From Nonomuraea rhodomycinica (GTDB taxonomy: Bacteria > Actinomycetota > Actinomycetes > Streptosporangiales > Streptosporangiaceae), in the NCBI RefSeq assembly GCF_013363995.1, contig NZ_JABWGO010000002.1:434001-498000 (forward strand): DNA of 64,000 nucleotides, written 5' to 3'. How positions within the stretch are numbered: the first letter of the stretch is position 1; each line of letters starts with the position of its first letter. The notes under the pieces were generated by a model, which did no database searches, had not been told where the DNA came from, and worked only from the letters and a program-made list of their open reading frames with translations. The position numbers and the translations under genes were made by a program. Positions 16,007 through 24,031 of this stretch are shown here, in pieces.

Positions 16007-18619
16007 GTGAACAAACTTGACGCAGCCCGGCTGAGGGAGCCGGCCGCCTGGCTGATGCTGGCATCGGGCGCGATCAACGTCCTGCTGGCCGTCGGCAGGG
16101 TGCTGATCGGCACGACGACCCCGTACGGCGGCGGCTCGTCCCTGATGGACCGCGCCTTCGCCAACTTCGCCGGCCTCACCAGCCCCGTCGCCGTGGCCCT
16201 GCTCGTCGGCTCGGTGCTGCTGGTCACCCGGTTCGGCCCGCCGTCGCCCAAGGCGCGGCTGATCGTCCTCGGCGCGACCGGGGCGCTCGGCCTCGCGGCC
16301 CTGTTCGGCGCGCTCGCGCTGCTGCTCGGGCTCCTGGCCGGGGGCACGGTCCGGCTCACGGTGGAGTTCCTGCTGTCCGGCGTGCCGCAGCTCGGCCTGA
16401 CGGCCGTCGCGCTGGTCTTCCTGCTCCCGCAGGCCATGGCCGCGAGCTCCGGCGCCCAGGGGCCGCGTCCCGGCTTCGGCGCGACGCCGTACGGCAACCC
16501 GGTGCACGGCAGCGGCTCCGACGCCTTCGGCCCCGGGTACGCCCCGGACCCGCAGGGCCGGCCCGGCCAGTACGGCGGGCAGCCCGCCTACGGTCAGCAG
16601 GGCTTCGGCCGGCCCGACGGCGCCCCGCACGGCCCGCAGGACCCCTACCAGCAGCCGCAGACCCCGCAGCAGCCCGTTCCCCAGCCCCGCGCCGCGCTCC
16701 CCGCCGCGCCCGGCGACAGCAAGGCCGACGCCGACTCCGGCCGCCAGGACCACCCCGACCAGGGCTTCGCCCAGCCGGACCAGCAGCCCGCCTACGGGCA
16801 GGCCGACCTCGCGGCCTCCTACGGACAGGGCGACGCCGCCGCCTCCTACGGGCAGAGCGAGCAGCAGCCCGCCTACGGCCAGGCCGCGCCGACCGGCCAG
16901 CACGGCGCCCCCGCCGGGCAGGGCGACCAGCAGCAGCCGTTCGGCCAGCCCGGCGTGACGCCGTTCGGCCAGCCGGACGCGCACCAGCAGCCCGCATACG
17001 GCCAGTCCCAGCCGGGCTTCACCCAGCCCGACCAGCAGCCGTTCGGAAGCCAGCCGGAGCACCAGCCCTTCGGCGGCCAGCCGGACCAGCAGCCTTTCGG
17101 CGGGCAGGCGGACCACCAGCCTTTCGGCGGGCAGCAGGAGCGCCAGCAGCAGCCGTTCGGCGGCCAGCCGGACCACCAGCCCGGTCACGGCCGTTCCGAC
17201 CAGCAGCCCGCTTACGGCCAGACCGACCCCGCGAGCGCCTACGGCCAGCAGGCGGACCCCGCGAGCGCCTACGGCCGGAGCGAGCAGCAGCCCGCCTACG
17301 GCCAGGCCGCGCCGACCGGCCAGCACGGCGCCCCCGCCGGGCAGGGCGACCAGCAGCCCCCGTACGGCCGGACCGGGGAGCCCGAGGGCTTCGGCCAGAC
17401 CAGCCCCACGCAGGCGTTCCCCCCGCAGCCCGGCCAGCAGACCTACGGCCACCCGGCCCAGGCCCCCGCCCAGCCCTCCTACACCACCGCCGACTACACC
17501 CCGGCCGACACCGCGCCCGGCGGCGGCTACCCGCAGCAGAGCGACTACCAGCCGAGCGACTACCAGCAGACCGAGTACCAGCCCGCGCCGTACGTCCCCG
17601 CCGACAGCCACCCCGGCGCCTACGGCCAGTCGAGCCCGTACTCCTCCCTCGACTCGCTCGACTCCCTGGACCCGTCGCCCTCGTCGCCCTCGTCGCCGTC
17701 GTCGCCGTTCTCGGCCTCCTCGCCGAACGTCTACTCCTCGATCGACTCGGGCCCCGGCACCTACCCGACGCTGGACACCCCGCTCACGCCGTACACCCCG
17801 GCCGACTCCCAGCCGGGCGGCGGCTACACCCCGGCCGACACGCGGCCCGGTGGCTACACCCCCACCCACTCCCAGCCCGACGTCTACGCCCCCGCCCCCG
17901 ACTCCCAGGCGAACCCCTACGCCACGGACCCCCAGGGCGGCGCGTCGTACCCGTCCTACACGCCGCAGCCCCCCAGCGGCGTCCAGCCGGCGGCGCCCTA
18001 CACCCCCTCCCACGACGCCGGGGCCGGCTACCAGCCCCAGCAGCCGAACGCCTTCAACAGCCCCGCCGACCCCGTCTACGCCTCCGGCGAGACCTCCCCG
18101 AGCGTGCCGTACCCGCCGGCCGGCCAGGAGTCCCGCCCCGCGTACGAGGCCCAGGGCGGCCAGCCGTTCACCGGCTACTCCGGCCACGAGTACGCCCAGT
18201 CCGCCTACCAGGAGCCGGACCCGCCCGTCGACCCGCGCTCGCAGCAGCTCCTCGACGCCTACCAGCAGGCCGAGACGTACCAGCACTCCGGCCAGCAGCC
18301 CGGCTACGCGACCCCGCAGCAGCAGCCCGGGCCGTACGACGCGCTGTACGGCAACCCCCAGCAGCAGACCGGCGCCCCGCAGCAGCAGGGCTACGGCCAG
18401 CACAGCCAGCAGGGTTACGAGCCCCAGCCGGCGCACTACGAGCCGCAGCCCTACCAGCCGCAGCCGCCCTCGCAGGGCTGGCCGCAGGGCAACCCCGAGT
18501 CGACGGTCCGCCTCGACCAGCAGCAGCCCTACGCGACGGGCGGCGCCGACCGGTCGCGCGACGGCGACGACCCGATCGACCCCACAGCCATATACACCCC
18601 CAACGAGCCACGCAGGTAA
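16007..18619 (+). CDS. Membrane protein with very long Q/P/Y/G-rich cytoplasmic or surface tail
   Basis: About 870 residues. Residues 1-145 hold four hydrophobic helices (for example ALLVGSVLLVT and GLTAVALVFLLPQAMA). The remaining ~720 residues are disordered low-complexity sequence rich in Q, P, Y, G and S, with repeated QQPAYGQ, QQPFGG and YTPADS-like units and a serine-rich patch. The GTG at 16007 follows a GGGAG ribosome binding site; an ATG at 15995 is an alternative. Similar small-membrane-domain/long-QPG-tail proteins occur in many actinomycetes without known function. It is divergent from fbiA (192-base shared upstream region). The tail may mediate multivalent interactions; that is inference. 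Confidence 0.75.
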   Translation: MNKLDAARLREPAAWLMLASGAINVLLAVGRVLIGTTTPYGGGSSLMDRAFANFAGLTSPVAVALLVGSVLLVTRFGPPSPKARLIVLGATGALGLAALFGALALLLGLLAGGTVRLTVEFLLSGVPQLGLTAVALVFLLPQAMAASSGAQGPRPGFGATPYGNPVHGSGSDAFGPGYAPDPQGRPGQYGGQPAYGQQGFGRPDGAPHGPQDPYQQPQTPQQPVPQPRAALPAAPGDSKADADSGRQDHPDQGFAQPDQQPAYGQADLAASYGQGDAAASYGQSEQQPAYGQAAPTGQHGAPAGQGDQQQPFGQPGVTPFGQPDAHQQPAYGQSQPGFTQPDQQPFGSQPEHQPFGGQPDQQPFGGQADHQPFGGQQERQQQPFGGQPDHQPGHGRSDQQPAYGQTDPASAYGQQADPASAYGRSEQQPAYGQAAPTGQHGAPAGQGDQQPPYGRTGEPEGFGQTSPTQAFPPQPGQQTYGHPAQAPAQPSYTTADYTPADTAPGGGYPQQSDYQPSDYQQTEYQPAPYVPADSHPGAYGQSSPYSSLDSLDSLDPSPSSPSSPSSPFSASSPNVYSSIDSGPGTYPTLDTPLTPYTPADSQPGGGYTPADTRPGGYTPTHSQPDVYAPAPDSQANPYATDPQGGASYPSYTPQPPSGVQPAAPYTPSHDAGAGYQPQQPNAFNSPADPVYASGETSPSVPYPPAGQESRPAYEAQGGQPFTGYSGHEYAQSAYQEPDPPVDPRSQQLLDAYQQAETYQHSGQQPGYATPQQQPGPYDALYGNPQQQTGAPQQQGYGQHSQQGYEPQPAHYEPQPYQPQPPSQGWPQGNPESTVRLDQQQPYATGGADRSRDGDDPIDPTAIYTPNEPRR
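16855..17357 (+). repeat. Exact 80-bp direct repeat in the Q/P-rich gene
   Basis: Bases 16855-16934 are identical to 17278-17357 (offset 423 bases, in frame), including synonymous positions. Each copy encodes roughly EQQPAYGQAAPTGQHGAP and the following AGQGDQQ. Perfect identity suggests recent duplication or gene conversion within the tail. Confidence 0.85.
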
Positions 18620-18817
18620 CGAACCGGCAAAGCACGGCTAGAGAGTAGGTGGGCCACGGGCGGGGCTCTATACCGCCCTGGTACGGTTCCGACCGCTGAC
18701 AGCGTTGAACACGCCAGGCCAACGCCATGGATCACGTGGCGATGGGTCAGGTGCGAACATCACATGCCATGCACACCGGGGCGAGAGCTGGCCTTTCCCC
18801 GGATACCGGCATGCCGC

Positions 18818-18847
18818 TTGACGTCACGTACAGCACACGCGTGTAAT
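18818..18847 (+). promoter_or_regulatory. Candidate whiB promoter
   Basis: TTGACG (18818-18823) and TGTAAT (18842-18847) are separated by 18 bases, about 90 bases upstream of the whiB GTG. They fit a sigma70-type promoter. The rest of the 319-base gap (18620-18938) shows no gene. Confidence 0.45.
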
Positions 18848-18938
18848 TACAACCATGTTGTTACGCCTTCCCGTGGGTGGGTAGTAGGGAGGCGTTCATG
18901 GGGGGCTCCATTGCGGGCGGGCGGCAGGGAGGTGTGCA

Positions 18939-19199
18939 GTGACCGATCTGGTCATCGCACAGGATCAGCTTGACGCTGAAGAACTCGGATGGCAGGAGCG
19001 CGCCTTGTGCGCGCAGACTGATCCTGAGGCGTTCTTCCCGGAAAAAGGCGGCTCCACCCGAGAGGCCAAGAAGGTCTGCCGATCCTGCGAAGTACGTGCA
19101 GAGTGTCTTGAATATGCACTTGAGCACGATGAGCGGTTCGGCATCTGGGGTGGACTGTCCGAGCGGGAGCGCAGAAGGATCAAGCGCCAGGCCGTTTAG
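18939..19199 (+). CDS. whiB: Sporulation/septation Fe-S regulator WhiB
   Basis: 86 residues, a Wbl-family protein. The four cysteines C24, C47, C50 and C56 ligate a nitric-oxide- and oxygen-sensitive [4Fe-4S] cluster. The G-I-W-G-G turn (68-72) and the basic tail RERRRIKRQ follow. The segment GWQERALCAQTDPEAFFPEK is near-identical to Streptomyces WhiB, which partners WhiA to control septation and sporulation (WhmD/WhiB2 in mycobacteria). GTG at 18939 has an AGGGAGG ribosome binding site. The long upstream region suggests complex control, as known for whiB. Confidence 0.95.
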   Translation: MTDLVIAQDQLDAEELGWQERALCAQTDPEAFFPEKGGSTREAKKVCRSCEVRAECLEYALEHDERFGIWGGLSERERRRIKRQAV

Positions 19200-19210
19200 A
19201 GATATCTGCC

Positions 19211-19244
19211 GAAAGGGCCACGCGGAGCACCGCGTGGCCCTTTC
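19211..19244. terminator. Bidirectional terminator after whiB
   Basis: A 15-pair perfect stem starts GAAAGGGCCACGCGG (19211-19225), has loop AGCA, and closes with its complement ending at 19244. It is flanked by A/T on both sides and lies between convergent whiB and the metallopeptidase-like gene. It is the clearest intrinsic terminator in the window. Confidence 0.85.
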
Positions 19245-19268
19245 TCGTGCCGGGGGTACGGGCCGAGG

Positions 19269-19709
19269 TCAGCGGCGGTCGTCGTAGCCGGGGTCGACCG
19301 TCTCCGGCGACAGGCCGAGCAGCGTGGCCACCTGCTCCACGACCGTGTCGTGGACGAGTGCCCCGAGCGTCTCGCGGTCGCGGGCGCGCGCCTCCAGCGG
19401 ACGGCGGTAGAGCACGATCGACGCCGGGTCGGCGCCCTTGGCCACCTCCGCCCGGCCGAACGGCACGGGGTCGGCACCCATGCCCGGCCCGTCGCCCAGC
19501 TCGCTCAGCGGAGGCACGTCCTCCACCGCGAACTCCACCGCCGAGAGCTGCTTGCCCCACTGCGGGCGCAGCCGGTCGACCGCGTCGAGCACCAGGTCGT
19601 CGAACCGCTCGCTGCGCGAGCGCGCTATGGGCACGTGGGAGGGCGCCAGTGGACCGCGCAGGCCGCGACCATGCCGATCGCGCCGCCTCGGGCGCCGCTC
19701 ATGTGTCAC
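19269..19709 (-). CDS. Zincin-like metallopeptidase family protein with degenerate active site
   Basis: 146 residues of the small metallopeptidase family found in this chromosomal position across actinomycetes (PF06262/DUF1025-like). The C-terminal helix that should carry HExxH reads H120-D-T-V-V-E125-Q in ALVHDTVVEQVATLLGL. The second residue is Asp rather than Glu and the second His is replaced, so a standard zinc site is not present. The fold can be kept without peptidase activity. The arginine-rich N-terminus (THERRPRRRDRHGRGLRG) is typical of actinobacterial members. ATG at 19709 faces the DUF3499 gene across a repeat-bearing divergent region. Confidence 0.8.
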   Translation of the reverse strand: MTHERRPRRRDRHGRGLRGPLAPSHVPIARSRSERFDDLVLDAVDRLRPQWGKQLSAVEFAVEDVPPLSELGDGPGMGADPVPFGRAEVAKGADPASIVLYRRPLEARARDRETLGALVHDTVVEQVATLLGLSPETVDPGYDDRR

Positions 19710-19777
19710 ACGGCAAGTCTAAGGGGACCCGGCCTCCGGGGCCGAGGACGACGGCCATCGGGGGCATGTGGGTGGAA

Positions 19778-19870
19778 ACGCTGCGACAGTCGGCCGAACG
19801 CTGTGACAGGCGGCCGAACACTCTGACAGGCGTCCGAACGCTGCGACAGCTGTCCGAATTGTGGCGACAC
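19778..19870. repeat. 20-bp tandem array in a divergent promoter region
   Basis: Four consecutive 20-base units (19778-19797, 19798-19817, 19818-19837, 19838-19857) and a partial fifth share the pattern ACGCTGYGACAG-N4-CCGA. They lie between the divergent metallopeptidase-like gene and the DUF3499-manB group. A period near two helical turns would place each copy on the same face of the DNA, as in operator arrays. Confidence 0.8.
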
Positions 19871-19928
19871 GCTCGTTAAGAGCGCTCAGATAGTGGCGCC
19901 CCGCCCCCTTACCGGATACGGTCCCTCC

Positions 19929-20294
19929 GTGAGCCCCGTCCGCCGCTGTTCCCGCACCGCCTGCAGCCAGCCTGCCGTCTTCACGCTCACGTACGTATAC
20001 GCCGACTCGACCGCTGTTCTCGGCCCCCTGGCGACGTACGCGGAGCCACACTGCTACGACCTGTGCGCCGAACACGCCGAGCGGCTGACCGCCCCCCGCG
20101 GCTGGGAGGTGGTGCGCCTGCCGACGGACGGCGCCTCGCCCAGCTCGGACGACCTGGAGGCGCTGGCCAACGCCGTGCGCGAGGCCGCCCGGCCCACCCC
20201 CGGCGGCGGTGAGCCGGTCGGGCAGGGTGTCGAGGTCGGCCGCCGCGGGCATCTGCGTGTTCTTCGTTCCGCCCAGCAGCACCGTGACCGGTAG
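19929..20294 (+). CDS. DUF3499 family protein
   Basis: 121 residues. The N-terminus SPVRRCSRTACSQPAVFTLT and the block YADSTAVLGPLATYAEPHCY are diagnostic of DUF3499. C and H residues in CSRTAC and PHCYDLCAEHA suggest a small zinc-binding fold. GTG at 19929 is chosen because the family begins there; an upstream in-frame start would add 12 residues. After about residue 90 the tail is low-complexity. The family is actinobacterial, sits upstream of manB almost everywhere, and has no assigned function. Confidence 0.85.
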   Translation: MSPVRRCSRTACSQPAVFTLTYVYADSTAVLGPLATYAEPHCYDLCAEHAERLTAPRGWEVVRLPTDGASPSSDDLEALANAVREAARPTPGGGEPVGQGVEVGRRGHLRVLRSAQQHRDR

Positions 20295-20334
20295 GCTCGT
20301 CCAGACGTAGCAGACCTAGGGGCGGAGCTGGAGA

Positions 20335-21696
20335 GTGGGCGACCTCGCCAAGATCTTCAAAGCTTACGACGTACGCGGAGTGGTGCCCGACGAGCTGGAC
20401 GAGCCGGCGGCGGAGGCCGTGGGGGCGGCGTTCGCGGAGGTGACCGGGGCGCGGTCGGCCGTGGTCGCCCATGACATGCGCGAGTCGTCCGTGCCGCTGA
20501 GCGCGGCGTTCGTGCGGGGCGCGCGCTCGCGCGGAGTGGACGTGGTCTACGCCGGGCTGGGCTCCACCGACCTGCTGTACTACGCCAGCGGCAGCCTCGG
20601 GCTGCCCGGCGTGATGTTCACCGCCAGCCACAACCCGGCCCGCTACAACGGCATGAAGATGTGCCGCGCGGGCGCGGTGCCGATCGGCGGCGACACGGGC
20701 CTGACCGAGATCCGCGACCGGGCCGCCGAGCTGCTGGCCGCGGGCGGCGTGACCGGCGGCGGCGCCACCGGGGCGCTGATCGAGAAGGACCTGCTTCAGG
20801 GCTACGCGGGCCACCTGCGCACCCTCGTCGACCTGTCCGGCGTCCGGCCGCTCAAGGTGGCCGTCGACGCGGGCAACGGCATGGGCGGTCACACGGTGCC
20901 CGCCGTCCTCGACGGCCTGCCCATCGAGACGGTGCCCCTCTACTTCGAGCTCGACGGCGCCTTCCCCAACCACGAGGCCAACCCCCTGGAGCCGGCCAAC
21001 CTGCGCGACCTGCAGCGCGCGGTCGTCGACAGCGGCGCCGACCTCGGCCTGGCCTTCGACGGCGACGCCGACCGCTGCTGGGTCGTGGACGAGCGGGGCG
21101 AGTCCGTCTCCCCGTCGGCGGTGACCGCGCTGGTCGCCACCCGTGAGCTGGCCAAGCACCCCGGCGCCGTGATCATCCACAACCTCATCACCTCGCTCGG
21201 CGTGCCCGAGATCGTCCGCGAGCAGGGCGGGCGGCCGGTGCGCACCCGCGTGGGCCACTCGTTCATCAAGGCCGAGATGGCGCGCACCGGCGCGGTCTTC
21301 GGCGGCGAGCACTCCGCCCACTACTACTTCCGCGACTTCTGGTACGCCGACTCCGGCATGCTGGCCGCGCTGCACGTGCTCGCCGCGCTCGGCGAGCAGG
21401 ACCGGCCGCTGTCCGAGGTGGTCGGGGCGTACTCCCGCTACCACGCCTCCGGCGAGATCAACAGCACGGTCGCCGACCAGGGGGCCGCGCTGCGCCGGGT
21501 ACGCGAGGAGTTCGCGGGCAGGGGCGAGTTCGACGAGCTCGACGGGCTGACCGTCACCGGCTCCGGCTGGTGGTTCAACCTGCGCGCGTCCAACACCGAG
21601 CCGCTGCTCAGGCTCAACGCCGAGGCGGCCGACGAGACCACGATGAAGGCGGTCACCGACGAGGTGCTCGCCGTTGTGAGAAGGGTGTCAGAGTGA
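20335..21696 (+). CDS. manB: Phosphomannomutase/phosphoglucomutase
   Basis: 453 residues of the alpha-D-phosphohexomutase family. S98 in [14 protein letters not shown] is the phosphoserine nucleophile, and [12 protein letters not shown] is the magnesium-binding loop. The C-terminal phosphate-binding loop is [16 protein letters not shown]. It interconverts mannose-6-P and mannose-1-P (and probably the glucose forms), feeding GDP-mannose and the glycans made by the glycosyltransferases at the window start. GTG at 20335. The stop overlaps the next start (GTGA), forming an operon manB-Trm112-isomerase. Confidence 0.93.
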   Translation: MGDLAKIFKAYDVRGVVPDELDEPAAEAVGAAFAEVTGARSAVVAHDMRESSVPLSAAFVRGARSRGVDVVYAGLGSTDLLYYASGSLGLPGVMFTASHNPARYNGMKMCRAGAVPIGGDTGLTEIRDRAAELLAAGGVTGGGATGALIEKDLLQGYAGHLRTLVDLSGVRPLKVAVDAGNGMGGHTVPAVLDGLPIETVPLYFELDGAFPNHEANPLEPANLRDLQRAVVDSGADLGLAFDGDADRCWVVDERGESVSPSAVTALVATRELAKHPGAVIIHNLITSLGVPEIVREQGGRPVRTRVGHSFIKAEMARTGAVFGGEHSAHYYFRDFWYADSGMLAALHVLAALGEQDRPLSEVVGAYSRYHASGEINSTVADQGAALRRVREEFAGRGEFDELDGLTVTGSGWWFNLRASNTEPLLRLNAEAADETTMKAVTDEVLAVVRRVSE

Positions 21697-21872
21697 AGAT
21701 CGACGACTGGCTGCTGGAGATTCTGGCCTGCCCGGCGTGCAAGTCCCCCCTGCGTGCCGAGGGCGGGGCCGGCGACGAGGCCGGGGAGCTCGCCTGCACC
21801 GGGTGCGGCCTGGTCTACCCCGTGCGCGACGACATCCCGGTGCTCCTGGTCGACGAGGCCAGGAAGCCGTGA
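21693..21872 (+). CDS. Trm112-like zinc-ribbon protein
   Basis: 59 residues. CPACKSPL and [18 protein letters not shown] are the two halves of the zinc ribbon, in the Trm112 (formerly UPF0434/YcaR) fold. In eukaryotes and some archaea Trm112 activates methyltransferases; its bacterial role is poorly defined. Both ends overlap neighbours by four bases, so it is translated in a coupled fashion between manB and the isomerase. Confidence 0.9.
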   Translation: MKIDDWLLEILACPACKSPLRAEGGAGDEAGELACTGCGLVYPVRDDIPVLLVDEARKP

Positions 21873-22975
21873 TCTGGGAGCCCGACCGGCTCGACGACCA
21901 GCACCACCTGACCGACGGCGACCCGGGCGGCATGCTGCTCGCGGTCGCAGCGTCCGCGGCCCAGGTGCGCACCGGGCACCGCGTCGCCGTCGAGGCCGGA
22001 CTCCCCGGTTCGGCCGGGGGGTCCCGGCCGCGCGCCGTCGTGGTCGCGGGCATGGGCGGCTCGGCCATCGCGGGCGACATCCTCGCCGCCGTGTGCGGCC
22101 GGGGCGCGCCGCTGCCGATCGTCACCGTGCGCTCCTACCAGCTCCCCGGCTGGGTGGGCGCCGCCGACCTGGTGGTCGCCGTCTCCTGCTCGGGGCGTAC
22201 CGAGGAGACGCTGTCGGCGGCCACGGAGGCCGTACGGCGCGGCTGCCGGCTCATCGCCGTGGGCGGCGCGGGATCGCCGCTGGAGGCGATCGCCCGGCAG
22301 GCGTCGGCGCCGTTCGTGCCGGTGCCCGCGGTCGGCCAGCCGCGCGCGAACGTCTGGTTGCTGACCGTCCCGCTGATCGTGGCGGCGGCCGCGCTCGGCC
22401 TGGTCAGTGCCGAGCCGGAGCTGTTCGAGGAGGTGGCCGTGACGTTGGAGGGCATCGCCCACCGGTGCCGGCCCTCCAGCGAGTCGTTCATCAACCCGGG
22501 CAAGACGCTGGCCATGGAGCTGGCCGAGAGCGTGCCGATGATCTGGGGCACCTCGCCGCTCGCCGCGGTCGCCGGCTACCGGCTGGCCTGCCAGCTCAAC
22601 GAGAACGCGAAGTACCCCGCGATCTTCGGCGAGCTGCCCGAGGCCAACCACAACCAGGTGGTCGCCTTCGACGGCCCGTTCGCCCAGCGCGACATCTTCT
22701 CCGACGAGCCCGGCCGCGGCCTGCGCCTGGTGCTGGTGCGCGACAGCGAGGAGCACCCCCAGGTGACGCGCCGCCGCGAGGCGTCGGCGCGGCTGGCGCA
22801 CGAGCGTGACGTGCCGGTCAGCGAGCTGGCCGCCGAGGGGGAGCATCCGCTGGTCCGGATGGCCTCGCTCATCGGGCTCGCCGACTACGCGAGTGTCTAC
22901 CTCGCCCTCGGGTACGGCATCGACCCGACCCCGGTGTCGGCCATCACCGAGCTGAAGTCCAGGATTGCGGAATAG
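21869..22975 (+). CDS. SIS-domain phosphoglucose/phosphomannose isomerase
   Basis: 368 residues with two SIS sugar-phosphate domains. [12 protein letters not shown] is the first phosphate-binding loop, and [15 protein letters not shown] the second. The C-terminal bis-phosphoglucose/mannose isomerase region has [15 protein letters not shown], carrying catalytic Glu and His. Enzymes of this type interconvert fructose-6-P with glucose-6-P and mannose-6-P. Coupled to manB, it would channel fructose-6-P towards mannose-1-P. GTG at 21869 overlaps the Trm112 stop. Confidence 0.87.
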   Translation: MIWEPDRLDDQHHLTDGDPGGMLLAVAASAAQVRTGHRVAVEAGLPGSAGGSRPRAVVVAGMGGSAIAGDILAAVCGRGAPLPIVTVRSYQLPGWVGAADLVVAVSCSGRTEETLSAATEAVRRGCRLIAVGGAGSPLEAIARQASAPFVPVPAVGQPRANVWLLTVPLIVAAAALGLVSAEPELFEEVAVTLEGIAHRCRPSSESFINPGKTLAMELAESVPMIWGTSPLAAVAGYRLACQLNENAKYPAIFGELPEANHNQVVAFDGPFAQRDIFSDEPGRGLRLVLVRDSEEHPQVTRRREASARLAHERDVPVSELAAEGEHPLVRMASLIGLADYASVYLALGYGIDPTPVSAITELKSRIAE

Positions 22976-23027
22976 GATCCCTTCCCCGGGGCAATGAGTA
23001 CATGATCTTTATGAGTGGAGCAGACCG

Positions 23028-23954
23028 GTGAGCGCGAGCGGCGGTACGAAAGCAATCATCGCGGCCCTGTCGGCCAACCTGGCCATCGCCGCATCGAAGT
23101 TCGTGGCCGCCTTCTTCACCGGCTCGTCGTCGATGCTGGCCGAGGGCATCCACTCGGTGGCCGACTCGGGCAACCAGCTGCTCCTGCTGATCGGCGGCAA
23201 GCGGGCGCAGCGCGGGCACGACCGGGAGCACCCGTTCGGCTACGGCCGTGAGCGCTACTTCTACGCGTTCGTGGTGGCGGTGGTGCTGTTCACGATCGGC
23301 GCGGTCTTCTCCCTGTACGAGGGCATCCACAAGCTCTCCTCGAAGGAGGGGGTGGAGTCGCCGGTCTGGGCGTTCGCCGTGCTGATCTTCGCGATCATCG
23401 CGGAGGGCTTCTCGTTCCGGACGGCGATCCGCGAGGCCGCTCCGCACCGCGGACAGCAGTCGTGGTTCGCGTTCATCCGCCGCTCCAAGTCGCCCGAGCT
23501 GCCGGTCATCCTGCTGGAGGACCTCGGCGCGCTGCTCGGCCTGCTCTTCGCGCTGTTCGGCGTCGCCATGGCGGTCATCACGGGCAACCCCGTCTGGGAC
23601 GCCATCGGCACGATCATGATCGGTGCGCTGCTCGCGGTGATCGCCGTCATCCTGGCGATCGAGACGAAGTCGCTGCTGCTGGGCGAGAGCGCCACCCCCG
23701 AGATGGAGCGCCAGATCTGCGACGCGCTGGAGGCCGCCGACGAGGTCGAGCGGGTGATCCACATGCGGACGCTGCACCTCGGGCCGGAGGAGCTGCTGGT
23801 GGCGGCCAAGATCGCGGTCGCGCACAACGACACCGCGTCGGAGGTCGCGCGGGGCATCGACGAGGCGGAGCGGCGCATCCGCGCGGCCGTGCCGATCGCC
23901 CGGGTCATCTACCTGGAGCCCGACCTCGACCGTTCCCGCACCACCACCGCCTGA
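23028..23954 (+). CDS. Cation diffusion facilitator family transporter
   Basis: 308 residues. Helices start at IIAALSANLAIAASKFVAAF. MLAEGIHSVADSGNQ holds the H-x3-D metal site of TM2, and LPVILLEDLGALLGL fits the TM5 site, here with E and D rather than H-x3-D. A C-terminal cytoplasmic ferredoxin-like domain follows (MRTLHLGPEELLVAAKI). CDF proteins export Zn2+, Fe2+, Mn2+ or Co2+ in exchange for protons; the substituted TM5 site makes the metal uncertain. GTG at 23028 has a GGAG ribosome binding site. Its last codons lie in the first copy of a tandem repeat. Confidence 0.88.
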   Translation: MSASGGTKAIIAALSANLAIAASKFVAAFFTGSSSMLAEGIHSVADSGNQLLLLIGGKRAQRGHDREHPFGYGRERYFYAFVVAVVLFTIGAVFSLYEGIHKLSSKEGVESPVWAFAVLIFAIIAEGFSFRTAIREAAPHRGQQSWFAFIRRSKSPELPVILLEDLGALLGLLFALFGVAMAVITGNPVWDAIGTIMIGALLAVIAVILAIETKSLLLGESATPEMERQICDALEAADEVERVIHMRTLHLGPEELLVAAKIAVAHNDTASEVARGIDEAERRIRAAVPIARVIYLEPDLDRSRTTTA

Positions 23955-24002
23955 CCGTTCCCGCGCCACCACCGCCTGACCGTTTTCGCGCCACCACCGC
24001 CT
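23928..24002. repeat. 25-bp tandem repeat, three copies, over a stop codon
   Basis: Copies 23928-23952, 23953-23977 and 23978-24002 follow GACCGTTYYCGCRCCACCAC plus CGCCT. The first copy is the coding end of the cation transporter, whose TGA spans its junction with copy two; the remaining copies fill the gap to the convergent DUF2156 gene. Confidence 0.85.
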
Positions 24003-24031
24003 GACACCCGGCTCGCGACCGCGCGCCGGGA

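Noticed and set aside
15983..18436. 817-codon minus-strand frame opposite the Q/P-rich gene
   Set aside because: Its Val/Gly/Leu/Arg repeats mirror the repetitive coding strand; no start or motif supports a gene.
19778..19870. CRISPR array
   Set aside because: Units are 20 bp and directly adjacent with no unique spacers, and no cas genes are present in the window.
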